Numbered from the stretch's first letter, positions 16,601-24,732 are shown. The stretch is 64,000 nucleotides of DNA from Halostella salina (GCF_003675855.1 NZ_RCIH01000001.1:496001-560000), one strand, 5' to 3'. Notes: a model not told the origin generated them from the letters alone. Numbers and translations: made by a program.

Positions 16601-17766
16601 GCGACGAACAGGACAACTACACGGTCGGCGGCTTTCGGGAGTACCAGGACGGCAACCGCGAGCGCGACCCCGAGGAGGTACTCCCACACACCGGGTTCGT
16701 CCGAGACGAGAAGGTCGACCGTCAGTTAGCCATGCGGGCAGTCCACCACGACCCAGAGAAGTGGGATGGGAAGGCCGCGGCCGACTACCTCCAGGTGCAG
16801 AAGAACCGTGACATCCTCCGGGCCGAAGGGAGCGACACCGCGCGGAACGCCTTGGAGAACGGTGATACAGTCACACTGAAGCACTACATCGGCGACCCAT
16901 CCCAGCAGGCCGACATGGCGGGCATCAAAACGGTGACGCGGCTCCAGGAGATCGTTGCCGGCCCCGCCCCGGTCATCGTCGTGTTGGGCGAGATGGGTGC
17001 GGGGAAATCCGACTTCGCGGGACTTCTCGGCCAGCTCCGACAGCGGTGGGTCGACGGGAACCTCCTCGTCGGGTCGAACATCCGGACGCTGGACCGCAAC
17101 GACGACTGGGTTCGGGAGGGCGGGAGCGTCGACGACGGCTGGATACCGAACTATCCGCTGCTGACCAAGTGGGTCGCACAGGACGGTGACCCCGTCGAGA
17201 ACCCCCAGCAGCCGAAGCTGTTCATCGGCGACGAGTTCAGCAGCGCGGCCAGTGGCTCCGGCGAGCAAGGGCACAAGGTCCGGAAGTTGATGGGGCCGCT
17301 GGTGTTCAAGATCCGCAAGTACGGCGGGGCGCTCATCTACATCGGCCACGACGAGAGTTCGATTCACCCGCTCCTCTGGCGCGTCGGCACGATCATCAAG
17401 AAGCAGTCCAAGAAGAAAGCCGTCGTCGCGGACCGCATTTCGGGCGGGAAGCTCGTCGACGTCGACCCGCGGCCGCTCGAAGGCATCCCGCCGACTGATT
17501 GGAACATGGCGACCGAAGAGGCGTCAGATTGGTCCTGGGAAGCGCCGAGCGGCGAGGAGAAGGACGGCGAGGCGGTCGCCGAGGAGGACGTGAAGCGGGT
17601 GGCCATGTGGACGATGAAGGCGTGTCGGGACCGGGGGATGTCGCCGTACGAAATCGAGGATTTCGTGCCGTACACGCGCACTACCGTCAAGAACTGGCTC
17701 GACGACTACCAGGACGGTGGCGAGAAACGCGAGTGGGTTTCGACGGTGGAGCAGGTGATCGCATGA
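16597..17766 (+). CDS. VP8-like viral ATPase
   Basis: 389 aa. P-loop GEMGAGKSD (131-138), Walker B-like PKLFIGDEFS (207-215), and a conserved GGALIYIGHDES sensor region. The C-terminal segment MSPYEIEDFVPYTRTTVKNWL looks like a helix-turn-helix. Pleolipovirus VP8 is the NTPase closing the conserved gene block; this gene occupies the same place. Packaging, assembly or entry role is inference. Ends in an ATGA overlap with a small basic ORF. Confidence 0.72.
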   Translation: MSDEQDNYTVGGFREYQDGNRERDPEEVLPHTGFVRDEKVDRQLAMRAVHHDPEKWDGKAAADYLQVQKNRDILRAEGSDTARNALENGDTVTLKHYIGDPSQQADMAGIKTVTRLQEIVAGPAPVIVVLGEMGAGKSDFAGLLGQLRQRWVDGNLLVGSNIRTLDRNDDWVREGGSVDDGWIPNYPLLTKWVAQDGDPVENPQQPKLFIGDEFSSAASGSGEQGHKVRKLMGPLVFKIRKYGGALIYIGHDESSIHPLLWRVGTIIKKQSKKKAVVADRISGGKLVDVDPRPLEGIPPTDWNMATEEASDWSWEAPSGEEKDGEAVAEEDVKRVAMWTMKACRDRGMSPYEIEDFVPYTRTTVKNWLDDYQDGGEKREWVSTVEQVIA

Positions 17767-17924
17767 GAGCGTCGGGTTCGAAAGTTCGAAAGCGAAAGCA
17801 ACCCCCCTTTAGCCCATACGTCGCCCGACACCCTGGCGGGCGTCGGACGACCCCGATGGGCGCGCCGTCGGCGCGGCGGCGGAGTAGTATATATATCGGC
17901 GCGCGAAGCGCGTGGTCCGCGTGA
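17763..17924 (+). CDS. Possible 53-aa basic protein, weakly supported
   Basis: Begins in an ATGA overlap with the ATPase stop: MRASGSKVRKRKQPPFSPYV and further Arg-rich sequence. Its 3' part contains a TATATATA run (about 17888-17895) that looks like the promoter of the next gene, and GC-rich inverted repeats. Coding status doubtful. Confidence 0.25.
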   Translation: MRASGSKVRKRKQPPFSPYVARHPGGRRTTPMGAPSARRRSSIYIGARSAWSA

Positions 17925-18307
17925 GTCGGAATCGGTCGCACCGGGCGAACCGGTTCGGGACGCTTGCCGAGCGGCATCTCGCGGAGGAGTACCGCCTCGA
18001 ACTTGACCGATGCAGCTGGCACGACGCCCGCGATAGCGACGGGCGGCCGTGGGAGCTGAAGGCCGCGATGATCGAACATTCGAACGGCCAGCCCGGCACG
18101 TTCAAACTGTACAAGCAGTATCACGGGAGGCTCCGGGACCACGACGGGATGTACGCGTTCGCGGCGTACAAGCCGTGGGGGCGTGGGATTCGGGTTCTCA
18201 AGTCGAAAGCGGTTCACTCCTCGAAGTTACCGATACTTCGGTGGCACGGTGGCGGCGATCATCGAGATACGAAGCAGGCGAAAGTTGCGATTGATACGGT
18301 ATTTTAG
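17921..18307 (+). CDS. Putative PD-(D/E)xK-type nuclease of the provirus
   Basis: 128 aa from GTG 17921 (VSRNRSHRANRFGTLAERHL); an upstream GTG at 17912 is possible. The sequence DRCSWHDARDSDGRPWELKAAM gives the D...ExK arrangement of Holliday-junction-resolvase-like and other PD-(D/E)xK folds, preceded by a GxLAE-type helix (Glu in helix 1). A TATA-like run lies about 30 bp upstream, so the gene may be transcribed on its own. Nuclease activity is inferred from the motif only. Confidence 0.5.
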   Translation: MSRNRSHRANRFGTLAERHLAEEYRLELDRCSWHDARDSDGRPWELKAAMIEHSNGQPGTFKLYKQYHGRLRDHDGMYAFAAYKPWGRGIRVLKSKAVHSSKLPILRWHGGGDHRDTKQAKVAIDTVF

Positions 18308-18335
18308 TCGGTAAGGAATGCCGGCAATATGGTTT

Positions 18336-19052
18336 CTACCGCCATTTTTCGTGCATAGTCACACCTAATGGACCGATCTCATCTCTTGTGATGCTACTAT
18401 CAATTCGATTCCACCGAATCATCCCAAATCCGTTCGCGTCTCTGAATTTCAGTAGATGGAATTTTATCGTTTTGGACTCGTCACTGGGATGATCATATTC
18501 TGCAAAACTCCATTGGCTATCCACAGCGATATCGAGCTGTATTGTTTCGTCGGCTTCTATACCTCCCGTTATTCTCCGAATGTTGATGTAGTTATAGAAC
18601 TCCTGCGCATCTTCTACATTCTCAGCTAATACCGCACTACAGTGCAGAACCTCCGACTTGTTGTCTCCCCGAGCAAAGGCCCGGTTTGACTGTCGCTCAG
18701 CACCTGCAAAGACGGGCGGCTCTTTGGATTCCCACCCATCCCCTGGCAGCTCGGACATATTAAGAACCAATTCTTCAGGGGCTTTTTCGATAGGTACCGA
18801 ATCGTCCCCTTCCGTAGCGAATCGCGACTCTGTTGCAGTTGTAGCCTCTGTCCCCTGTGTTTCTGTGGTCTGGTCTTCAGTAGTCTGGTCAGCTTCAGCC
18901 GACGTGTTCTCAGGTTCCGTAGTTTCATCACCAGCACTATCTCGGCCCCCGCTTGAACAGCCAGCCAAGGCTACTACCGTACCAGAACCAACAATTGCTA
19001 CAACCCGTCTCCGAGAAATCAGTGAGTGATCAGCCACGGTGACAGAGAACAC
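18336..19052 (-). CDS. Tat-type lipoprotein, cargo of the provirus
   Basis: 238 aa. Twin-arginine signal ISRRRVVAIVGSGTVVALAGC with lipobox Cys at residue 32; a Thr/Glu/Asp-rich linker (about 35-75) then a globular domain with no recognised fold. Start at ATG 19052 or GTG 19037. AT-richer than the virion genes, suggesting separate origin. It could be a superinfection-exclusion or surface protein, but nothing in the sequence shows this. Confidence 0.65.
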   Translation of the reverse strand: MFSVTVADHSLISRRRVVAIVGSGTVVALAGCSSGGRDSAGDETTEPENTSAEADQTTEDQTTETQGTEATTATESRFATEGDDSVPIEKAPEELVLNMSELPGDGWESKEPPVFAGAERQSNRAFARGDNKSEVLHCSAVLAENVEDAQEFYNYINIRRITGGIEADETIQLDIAVDSQWSFAEYDHPSDESKTIKFHLLKFRDANGFGMIRWNRIDSSITRDEIGPLGVTMHEKWR

Positions 19053-19148
19053 TTGGAGCAGAAACCAAAAATCTTTGATTTAGTTACATAAGATGGGTCC
19101 GAACAGGGTTTCATCTGTTTTTGTTTCCTACAGAAGCGCGCAGAGTCC

Positions 19149-19538
19149 CTACACTACGTCTTTCGGGTGTTCCGCGCCATGGTCGACAAGTTCGGCGTCA
19201 AACGAAACGAGAGTAGCGTCGACGGCGTCGGCCGCGGCGAGAACGAGGGCATCCATCGGGTAGAGGAGCATCTCGGACTGGAGCCGGTTGGCCTCCATCA
19301 TATCGGAGGCGTCGGGAAACGTGACCGTGACGCGGGAGGTGATCCGGTTCTCGATCTGCTCGATCCGGTCGCGCTCGAACTGCTTTTTCTTCGTGAGGAC
19401 GCTACGGAGTTCCATCAGGTTCAGCACGGAGACGTACGTCTCGTCGGCTTCGTTGAGGAGCTTCACCGCGTCGTCGGACCGCTCCGTGTCACGGGTGACG
19501 GCGGCGACGAGAACGTTCGTATCCAGAAGGAGTCTCAT
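19149..19538 (-). CDS. PIN-domain toxin, VapC-like
   Basis: 129 aa. PIN fold: MRLLLDTNVLVAAV carries the first catalytic Asp (residue 6), VLNLMELRSVL the acidic Glu, YPMDALVLAAA and SFDAEL the C-terminal acidic residues. VapC toxins are Mg-dependent RNases that cleave tRNA or rRNA. Start codon overlaps the stop of the 50-aa antitoxin gene upstream (ATGA), the classical TA arrangement. In this context it would stabilise the provirus. Confidence 0.82.
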   Translation of the reverse strand: MRLLLDTNVLVAAVTRDTERSDDAVKLLNEADETYVSVLNLMELRSVLTKKKQFERDRIEQIENRITSRVTVTFPDASDMMEANRLQSEMLLYPMDALVLAAADAVDATLVSFDAELVDHGAEHPKDVV

Positions 19539-19687
19539 AGCCGCTCGCGGACATCACGGACTTCCTCGACGGAGTCGACCTCGACATCTACTGCCAGCTC
19601 GTCGAGTGCGTCACCGAGCGGGAGACTCGGATCGTCCTCGGGGTCCTCGGCCATGAACTCGGTGAAGTCGTCCGTGGTGAGGCTCAT
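19535..19687 (-). CDS. Antitoxin of the VapBC-type pair
   Basis: 50 aa, MSLTTDDFTEFMAEDPEDDP..., very acidic. Located directly upstream of the PIN gene with a 4-nt overlap (TCAT at 19535-19538 on the plus strand). Size, charge and position are those of a VapB-type antitoxin; no clear AbrB or RHH motif is visible, so the DNA-binding class is undetermined. Confidence 0.7.
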   Translation of the reverse strand: MSLTTDDFTEFMAEDPEDDPSLPLGDALDELAVDVEVDSVEEVRDVRERL

Positions 19688-19833
19688 ACCGGCTGATTGG
19701 ATTGCTGTTTGGAAAAGCCTGCTGGTGGTATGACCCGAGTGGTAAGTGGATGGACGAACTGAGTAATTTCGAACCCGAGAACGTTAGAAGAGACTGACTG
19801 ACTGTGGTCGATAAACGGGTACATTTCTATCAG

Positions 19834-19847
19834 TGGTTGCACAACCA
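19834..19847. promoter_or_regulatory. 14-bp perfect palindrome at the promoter of the M50-like gene
   Basis: TGGTTGCACAACCA is a perfect dyad adjoining the TATA-like CATTATTATC (19846-19855), about 25-45 bp upstream of ATG 19878. Probably an operator; the binding protein is not identified. Confidence 0.5.
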
Positions 19848-19877
19848 TTATTATCAGACGGTTCGCTGTAGCTGTCG

Positions 19878-20423
19878 ATGGCCGAGTCCATCCCGTCACT
19901 CGTTGCATTTGTGTGCGTGTACGGACTCATCGTGTTCATTCACGAGTTCGGCCACTATAGTGTCGGACGCTTGCTTGTCGGGATTCCGAGATCTGACATC
20001 AGGATCGTTCTTCTCGATTTCCCCCAGCACGTTGCATTACGTGACGGAGACGATTGGGTGAAACCACACGAACAGCCTCGATATGGCGAAGCATATTCCG
20101 AATACAACGCTGAGAGAGCACAATTCCAACACATCGATCTATACATCGCTGGGGGATTGATAGGGCAGACAGTCGGGGTTGCAGTGATCGGAGGACTCTG
20201 TCTCGTTGTCGGCGAACGGCTCTGGGCCGAACTGTTCGTCGAACTATCGATTCTCCTATCCGGCTCGTACTTTCTCTTCGATATTGGATCGTATCTCAGT
20301 TCCTCTCGGAAACGCGGATACACTGGCGACTTTTCAGCACTCTGGATGTACTCCCCTGCTGGCATCATTATGGTCATTTCCTTCTTCGTTCTCGTCCACG
20401 GGAGTCTCTACTTTCTGTTGTGA
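19878..20423 (+). CDS. M50-like membrane metalloprotease homologue
   Basis: 181 aa, mostly hydrophobic with about five membrane segments. The first contains FIHEFGHYSVGR, an HExxH zinc motif within a membrane helix, as in site-2-protease/M50 enzymes. A later AGGLIGQ resembles the family AGP-type loop, and FDIGSYL could supply the third ligand Asp. Shorter than most S2P enzymes and lacking a PDZ domain. Substrate unknown; regulated proteolysis of a membrane protein is a reasonable guess. Confidence 0.6.
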   Translation: MAESIPSLVAFVCVYGLIVFIHEFGHYSVGRLLVGIPRSDIRIVLLDFPQHVALRDGDDWVKPHEQPRYGEAYSEYNAERAQFQHIDLYIAGGLIGQTVGVAVIGGLCLVVGERLWAELFVELSILLSGSYFLFDIGSYLSSSRKRGYTGDFSALWMYSPAGIIMVISFFVLVHGSLYFLL

Positions 20424-20724
20424 GCGAATGTGAACGGTGAATACCGACGTGGCCAGCCGCAATGCACGTTCAGTACGTCCTTCACCGGTGTCTCTCAACT
20501 GCGTGTTTGTACAGAAACGTGAGAGTAGAGCCGTATCTCAGGAGATGCTAGCCACGATGGTGGTAAGTGGAGAGGGCATGCTCCCCATTCCGATAACCGT
20601 TTCATTCGTTTGCTGAAAGGGGGGAGTGAGTAATACTCCTCGTCCCCCTGTATGACACTCTATACTCTCTCATATGGTTGGAACAGAAATATATACTAAT
20701 CCAGAGTCGCCATCCTGTGGTGAA
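20424..20724. other. Intergenic region with first copy of a 27-bp repeat
   Basis: About 300 bp without a convincing gene. Contains repeat copy 1 (20495-20521), and near its right end a TATA-like AAATATATACT (about 20687-20697) that probably drives the lipoprotein gene starting at 20725. Confidence 0.5.
20495..20521 (+). repeat. 27-bp direct repeat, copy 1
   Basis: Matches 22045-22071 at 23 of 27 positions: TCAA[C/T]TGCGTGTTT followed by three or four variable bases and AGAAACGTG. The pair brackets the lipoprotein gene, with copy 2 lying 114 bp before the short integrase start. May be old attachment sites or a shared operator. Confidence 0.55.
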
Positions 20725-22002
20725 ATGGATTCAAGATGGTCCCGCCGTGAAATACTTGGTACTTTAACAGCAGGATCCCTGATTGGTCTGGCCGGTTGTA
20801 ATTCCATCACAGCACGCTTAGACCGCGGCAGTCGGACGAACACTGTTAAAAAAATCTACCAACCAGGCGACCTCTCGGCAACGATCTCGCTGGAGGAGGG
20901 CCAGGCAGTATCTCGGAAGACAATAGATGGGGCATCGGTGAGAGTCCCGCACCGATCCGTATCATCGCTCTTCCATAGGGAGACCGGTGAAGAACTTCCA
21001 TTACGAGATGAAGACGCACCAGGCGCACTTTCGAACGTAAGTGTCGGGTACGCTGACGGGATCGGAGCCCCAGCTAGCGGCACGTATGTCTGTGCCATCG
21101 TGCCATTAATGCCGCCGATGGATGGACAGATTGAGACCGATCCGAAAGCAAAACGGAAACTCGAAACGTTTGGGGAGTCCGGTTCGTATAAACCTATTAG
21201 TGAGAACCCGTACCCGATCAAGGATGCGGTTGAACTACTAGAAACTGCCCGGGAAAACTTTGGTACGACACCAAAAGGATATAATGGGTATCCACTTGGT
21301 CAAGCTGGCTATCCTATCCCGGCATCATACCTCTATTTCCGTACCGATGGTGCAGGGTCGCAACATATCGGTGTAGAGGGAGCACCAGATCCTCCAATCG
21401 ATGGCGAGGTGATCTATGTCCCCGGGAATAAGTTATTTGAACTCGTGACAGTCGAACTGGTTCGTGCGCGCACTGTAAAATCCCTCTCCGAAAGCAAACG
21501 CGAGGAGTACATATCACGCTTGACCGCTCTCCTCCCGGCAGTCTACAGCGAATATGGCCTGATGTTTCAGGGACGGGAACTGACTGCTCAGGAAGACGAA
21601 TTCATCGACAGTATTACCGACGAAGTGCTTGGTGAGATAGGAACCAGTGCTTCTCGAGTCGCAGAGCGTGTCACTGAAGCGATCTCCGATGAGGTTGGAG
21701 GAGATTATGAATGGGAAGTCAGCGAAGTTTCCGAGGAAGCAACCGTTGAGGACCCGACTATCACCGCCACATGGTTCCTGACTGGCGAGTCAGAAATAGA
21801 CATAAGTGATGATGAAGCCCAGTTTGAACCAATAGAGGACGCACTTCCGGCTGGTGCTTCCCCGGTGTTTGATCTCTCCGTTTCAGTACCGTTCTCGTGT
21901 ACGACGATGCTCGAACTGACTGACCAATTTCTGGTCGGGTCCGATGTCAGGACGGACAGACGACTGCGAAATGCCCAGATTGATCTAAACTATAAGTCCT
22001 GA
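20725..22002 (+). CDS. Large Tat-type lipoprotein, unknown function
   Basis: 425 aa from ATG 20725 (MDSRWSRREILGTLTAG). Twin-arginine signal with lipobox GLAGC, Cys at residue 25. The long mature domain has no recognised fold. A TATA-like AAATATATACT about 30 bp upstream fits this start and rules out the in-frame 20674 start, which precedes the promoter. Lower GC than the chromosome. Flanked by the 27-bp direct repeats at 20495 and 22045, so it may be a discrete cargo unit. Confidence 0.68.
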   Translation: MDSRWSRREILGTLTAGSLIGLAGCNSITARLDRGSRTNTVKKIYQPGDLSATISLEEGQAVSRKTIDGASVRVPHRSVSSLFHRETGEELPLRDEDAPGALSNVSVGYADGIGAPASGTYVCAIVPLMPPMDGQIETDPKAKRKLETFGESGSYKPISENPYPIKDAVELLETARENFGTTPKGYNGYPLGQAGYPIPASYLYFRTDGAGSQHIGVEGAPDPPIDGEVIYVPGNKLFELVTVELVRARTVKSLSESKREEYISRLTALLPAVYSEYGLMFQGRELTAQEDEFIDSITDEVLGEIGTSASRVAERVTEAISDEVGGDYEWEVSEVSEEATVEDPTITATWFLTGESEIDISDDEAQFEPIEDALPAGASPVFDLSVSVPFSCTTMLELTDQFLVGSDVRTDRRLRNAQIDLNYKS

Positions 22003-22044
22003 GCTAGAAACGAAGATGTTTGAAAGGTAACTACACGGTACCTA

Positions 22045-22071
22045 TCAATTGCGTGTTTTTGTAGAAACGTG
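22045..22071 (+). repeat. 27-bp direct repeat, copy 2
   Basis: Partner of 20495-20521, same orientation, 23 of 27 identical. Lies between the lipoprotein gene end and the short integrase gene. Confidence 0.55.
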
Positions 22072-22184
22072 CAACCACCGCGGCCCACAGCCCACGAACC
22101 CCCGCTATTCCGCCGTTCTGAGTGAGTCGGTCGACTGGTCCGGTGGAACGAAGTGCACGTAACTCAAGAAAAGTGCGAAGCGCC

Positions 22185-22790
22185 ATGCGTACTGAACGCA
22201 ATAGAGACGGGAGCTGGAACGTGTGGATGAGTCGGGAGGAGTACCGCGAGCTACCCCGAGCGGCGGACACCTTCGAGCACGAGATCGCCGTGCGGTTGAT
22301 GGGCGACTGTGGGCTCCGGGTCGCGGAGGTGCTCGACGTGCGGCCCGAGCACATCGACCGGATGAGCGACGGGCGGCACTACGAGCTGGAGGTAGTCGGC
22401 GGGAAGGACACCACCGGCGAGTACGAGGGGGGCAAGCACCGCGAGACGTGGCTCCCCGTCGAGTTCGAGGCGGTCATCAATCGTTACGTCCAGGAGCGTG
22501 GGCTCGCCGACGACGAGGCGCTGATCGACCGCTCGAAGCGGACCGTGCAGTACTGGGTGGAGGAGGCCGCGGCTGATGCGGCGGCGGCGACCGGCGACGA
22601 CGATTACCGGCGGCTGTCGACGCACGACCTTCGGCGCTGCTGGGCGAACCACCTGCTCGTCGAGGAGAACGTGAGTCCGCGGATCGTGATGGCGCTCGGT
22701 GGGTGGTCGTCGTACGATGCGATAGAGCCATATCTGGCTGCTCCTACGGAGGAGAACATCATTGACACTATGGCAGTAACTGAGCTCTGA
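22185..22790 (+). CDS. Short tyrosine recombinase (integrase catalytic domain)
   Basis: 201 aa starting MRTERNRDGSWNVWMSREEY. Catalytic set visible: Arg in GDCGLRVAEVL, Lys candidate in GGKDTTGEYEGGKHRETW, HxxR in THDLRRCWANHLL, Trp in GGWSSYDAIEPYL with Tyr in the last motif. The N-terminal core-binding domain is nearly absent, as in a common class of about 200-aa haloarchaeal integrases. A second recombinase inside the element beside the main integrase at 30829 suggests composite origin. ATG 22185 chosen because upstream codons are basic and low quality. Confidence 0.8.
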   Translation: MRTERNRDGSWNVWMSREEYRELPRAADTFEHEIAVRLMGDCGLRVAEVLDVRPEHIDRMSDGRHYELEVVGGKDTTGEYEGGKHRETWLPVEFEAVINRYVQERGLADDEALIDRSKRTVQYWVEEAAADAAAATGDDDYRRLSTHDLRRCWANHLLVEENVSPRIVMALGGWSSYDAIEPYLAAPTEENIIDTMAVTEL

Positions 22791-22807
22791 ACCAACCGAT
22801 ACCGTGG

Positions 22808-23044
22808 TTACTCTCCGGCACGTTCCGCCTGAAGGGTCAGTTCTCCTCGTTCGGTGAGTGAATATACCTTTCTTCGACCGTCCTCTCTACTCTCCACGTA
22901 ACCGGCTTCTTCCAGTTCTTGAAGATGCTCGTACACGGTAGGGCCTTGCTTTCCAAGATCTTTGGCGAGAGCGTAGCCGTGGCGGGGTTCTTCATCTAAT
23001 AGAGAGAGAATCCTACGCTTTGCATCAGTCAACGTCAGCCCCAT
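22808..23044 (-). CDS. PadR-like winged-helix regulator of the restriction-modification locus
   Basis: 78 aa, a bare winged helix: LTDAKRRILSLLDEEPRHGYALAKDLGKQGPTVYEHLQELEEAGYVESREDGRRKVYSLTERG. The HGYALAKDL segment is typical of PadR-family proteins, but the usual C-terminal dimerisation helix is missing. Divergent from the methylase-like operon. A 19-bp palindromic box lies 53 bp upstream of its start and recurs 51 bp upstream of the endonuclease gene in the same relative orientation, so it probably controls itself and the endonuclease. Confidence 0.75.
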   Translation of the reverse strand: MGLTLTDAKRRILSLLDEEPRHGYALAKDLGKQGPTVYEHLQELEEAGYVESREDGRRKVYSLTERGELTLQAERAGE

Positions 23045-23087
23045 CTCCTTCAGGGTTGGAATGGGTTGCTGATAAGCGATGGATACC

Positions 23088-23106
23088 CGAATACCTATGC
23101 ATAGGC
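23088..23106 (-). promoter_or_regulatory. 19-bp palindromic control box, copy 1
   Basis: The palindromic core CCTATGCATAGG with a conserved flank; the 19-nt sequence here is the exact reverse complement of 24714-24732. Read towards the regulator gene it is GCCTATGCATAGGTATTCG, centred 53 bp before the regulator ATG. It is also 32 bp upstream of the divergent methylase-like gene start. Confidence 0.75.
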
Positions 23107-23128
23107 GTACAGCTATGTATTGGTGAGA

Positions 23129-23854
23129 ATGGTGAAACGGTCAAGTACCCCAGGTGGTAAACTGGATACCAATCAAATGTATCTCGTCGATTTGAGCCGG
23201 GTGGTATCTGCAGCCGACTCACAGAACGAGGTTCTTGAGAAGACGCGGGGGGTCTGGGATGGGATCTATGATCGAATGGAGCCGACTGAAACACTGTGGG
23301 TCGTTGCTCCAAATGACTACCGCGATGGACGTTTCTGGCCAATTTCGATGGCAGTATCGGATTATGCCCGGCAAGAAAGCTCTCTTACCCTGAAGAACAC
23401 GATCACGGTCCATCAGTGGAACGAACGCGGCGCCGACATGGAATCGGCGTACGATGAGATCCTGCTTTTGGTTAAAGACAAGAGGCAGTATCAGTTCCAC
23501 AAGGACGAAATCCGAGTTGCCCACGTGTACGAGGGGAACGAATGGGGCGGTGAGCGAAAAGAGGGAAATAGCGCCTACCATGATACGGAGGTTCGACGTT
23601 ATAATCCCGACGGGAAGGATCCGGGGAACGTATGGCTGGAGGAGAACCGAACTTTGACTAACAACCAAGAGGTCGACGAAACCGCGTCGATCCCATTGGA
23701 AGAAGCTATTCGTCGATGTGTACTCGTGGGCTCCACTGAGGGTGAGACTGTTCATACCCTCTGGGTGAATGACTTTGAGAGCGTTATCACGGGGGAGAAC
23801 CGGCAGGTCAACCAGCTCGAACCGGAGGAGGTTCAGGTGATACAAAATGACTGA
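23129..23854 (+). CDS. Degenerate DNA methyltransferase-like subunit
   Basis: 241 aa from ATG 23129 (in-frame GTG 23123 and TTG 23120 also possible). The order and wording resemble the middle and C-terminal part of beta-class methylases: TLWVVAPNDYRDGRFWPISM, AYDEILLLVKDKRQYQFHKDEIR, KDPGNVWLEENR, IPLEEAIRRCVLVGSTEGETV. However, the catalytic (S/D)PPY motif is absent, and the expected DPFxGSGTT after ETV is replaced by HTLWVNDFES. It overlaps the intact methylase gene by 8 nt. Best explanation: a catalytically inactive partner for target recognition or AdoMet-independent scaffolding. Resemblance judged by eye. Confidence 0.6.
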   Translation: MVKRSSTPGGKLDTNQMYLVDLSRVVSAADSQNEVLEKTRGVWDGIYDRMEPTETLWVVAPNDYRDGRFWPISMAVSDYARQESSLTLKNTITVHQWNERGADMESAYDEILLLVKDKRQYQFHKDEIRVAHVYEGNEWGGERKEGNSAYHDTEVRRYNPDGKDPGNVWLEENRTLTNNQEVDETASIPLEEAIRRCVLVGSTEGETVHTLWVNDFESVITGENRQVNQLEPEEVQVIQND

Positions 23855-24629
23855 TCTGGATTCTTTCGACAATCTGGAAGTCCACTGGGAGTCGAGCGAG
23901 GACATGAGTGCAGTTGACGACGGAAGCGTTCAATCGGTCATCACATCACCGCCGTACTGGGATCTGAAGGACTACGGGCACGAAGATCAAATCGGGACCT
24001 CCGACGAGTCTTACGAGAAATACCACGACCGAATGGAAGCGGTCTGGAGTGAGTGTTATGACGTACTCTCCGACGACGGGACCATGTGGATCGTCGTTGA
24101 TACAGTAATGGAACGTGGGGATCTCCAGCTCCTTCCATACCACATCGCTCAGCGAGCAGAAGATATCGGATTCGTCCTACAGGATTTCGTCACCTGGTAC
24201 AAGCCCACCGCCATCGCGGGGATGACGGATCGGAACGTCGTCAACAAGAAAGAGTACGTCGTTTATCTCTCGAAGAACCGGGATCACAAGTTCAGAGAAG
24301 ACGGGGTAGAAAATGGGCTTGAAGACCCGGCCATATCGGAAGAGCACCGACTCGGGAACGTATGGCGACATCCCGTGAAACGCGGTTCAGTGGGTCAGAA
24401 TGTTCTTCACAAGGCGCCGTATCCTGCTTCCCTGATCAACCGTATCGTCGAAATTTCCACAGATCCAGGTGACACTGTCCTCGATCCGTTCTTCGGTAGT
24501 GGCACTACTGCCGCTTCCGCACTTGGCCTTGACCGCGCCTGTATCGGATACGAGTTGAACGAGGAGTTCGAGTCGGTGATAGCTGAGCGGCTCGCCTCTT
24601 TACAGCAGCGATCACTCACCGAATTCTAA
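23847..24629 (+). CDS. Beta-class DNA methyltransferase (N4-cytosine or N6-adenine)
   Basis: 260 aa. Catalytic motif TSPPYWDL at residues 33-40 and AdoMet-binding motif DPFFGSGTTAAS at 213-224; motif IV precedes motif I, the permuted beta order. SPPY is most often seen in N4-cytosine methylases, but N6-adenine is possible. No separate long target-recognition domain, which may be why the preceding methylase-like protein exists. Start overlaps it by 8 nt, so the two are co-translated. The endonuclease gene follows 144 bp later behind its own controlled promoter. Confidence 0.85.
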   Translation: MTDLDSFDNLEVHWESSEDMSAVDDGSVQSVITSPPYWDLKDYGHEDQIGTSDESYEKYHDRMEAVWSECYDVLSDDGTMWIVVDTVMERGDLQLLPYHIAQRAEDIGFVLQDFVTWYKPTAIAGMTDRNVVNKKEYVVYLSKNRDHKFREDGVENGLEDPAISEEHRLGNVWRHPVKRGSVGQNVLHKAPYPASLINRIVEISTDPGDTVLDPFFGSGTTAASALGLDRACIGYELNEEFESVIAERLASLQQRSLTEF

Positions 24630-24713
24630 GTCCCAGTTTTTTGCCTGAGACGGCCACTCGGGAATCCGAAGCAGGAAGTGATGAGTGACTACCTTGGATA
24701 TACAGAGATATTT

Positions 24714-24732
24714 GCCTATGCATAGGTATTCG
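24714..24732 (+). promoter_or_regulatory. 19-bp palindromic control box, copy 2
   Basis: GCCTATGCATAGGTATTCG, centred 51 bp upstream of the endonuclease GTG (24774) and just before a TATA-like GATTTATTCGTTATC (24735-24749). Same sequence, orientation and distance as the box in front of the regulator gene. Confidence 0.75.

Noticed and set aside
19804-20061. 85-codon plus ORF overlapping the M50-like start
   Set aside because: Out of frame with the HEFGH protein and spans its promoter palindrome.
18336-22790. Independent second provirus bounded by the short integrase
   Set aside because: Only the 27-bp repeats support a boundary and they enclose one gene; no tRNA-derived repeat is seen, so it is treated as cargo of the larger element.
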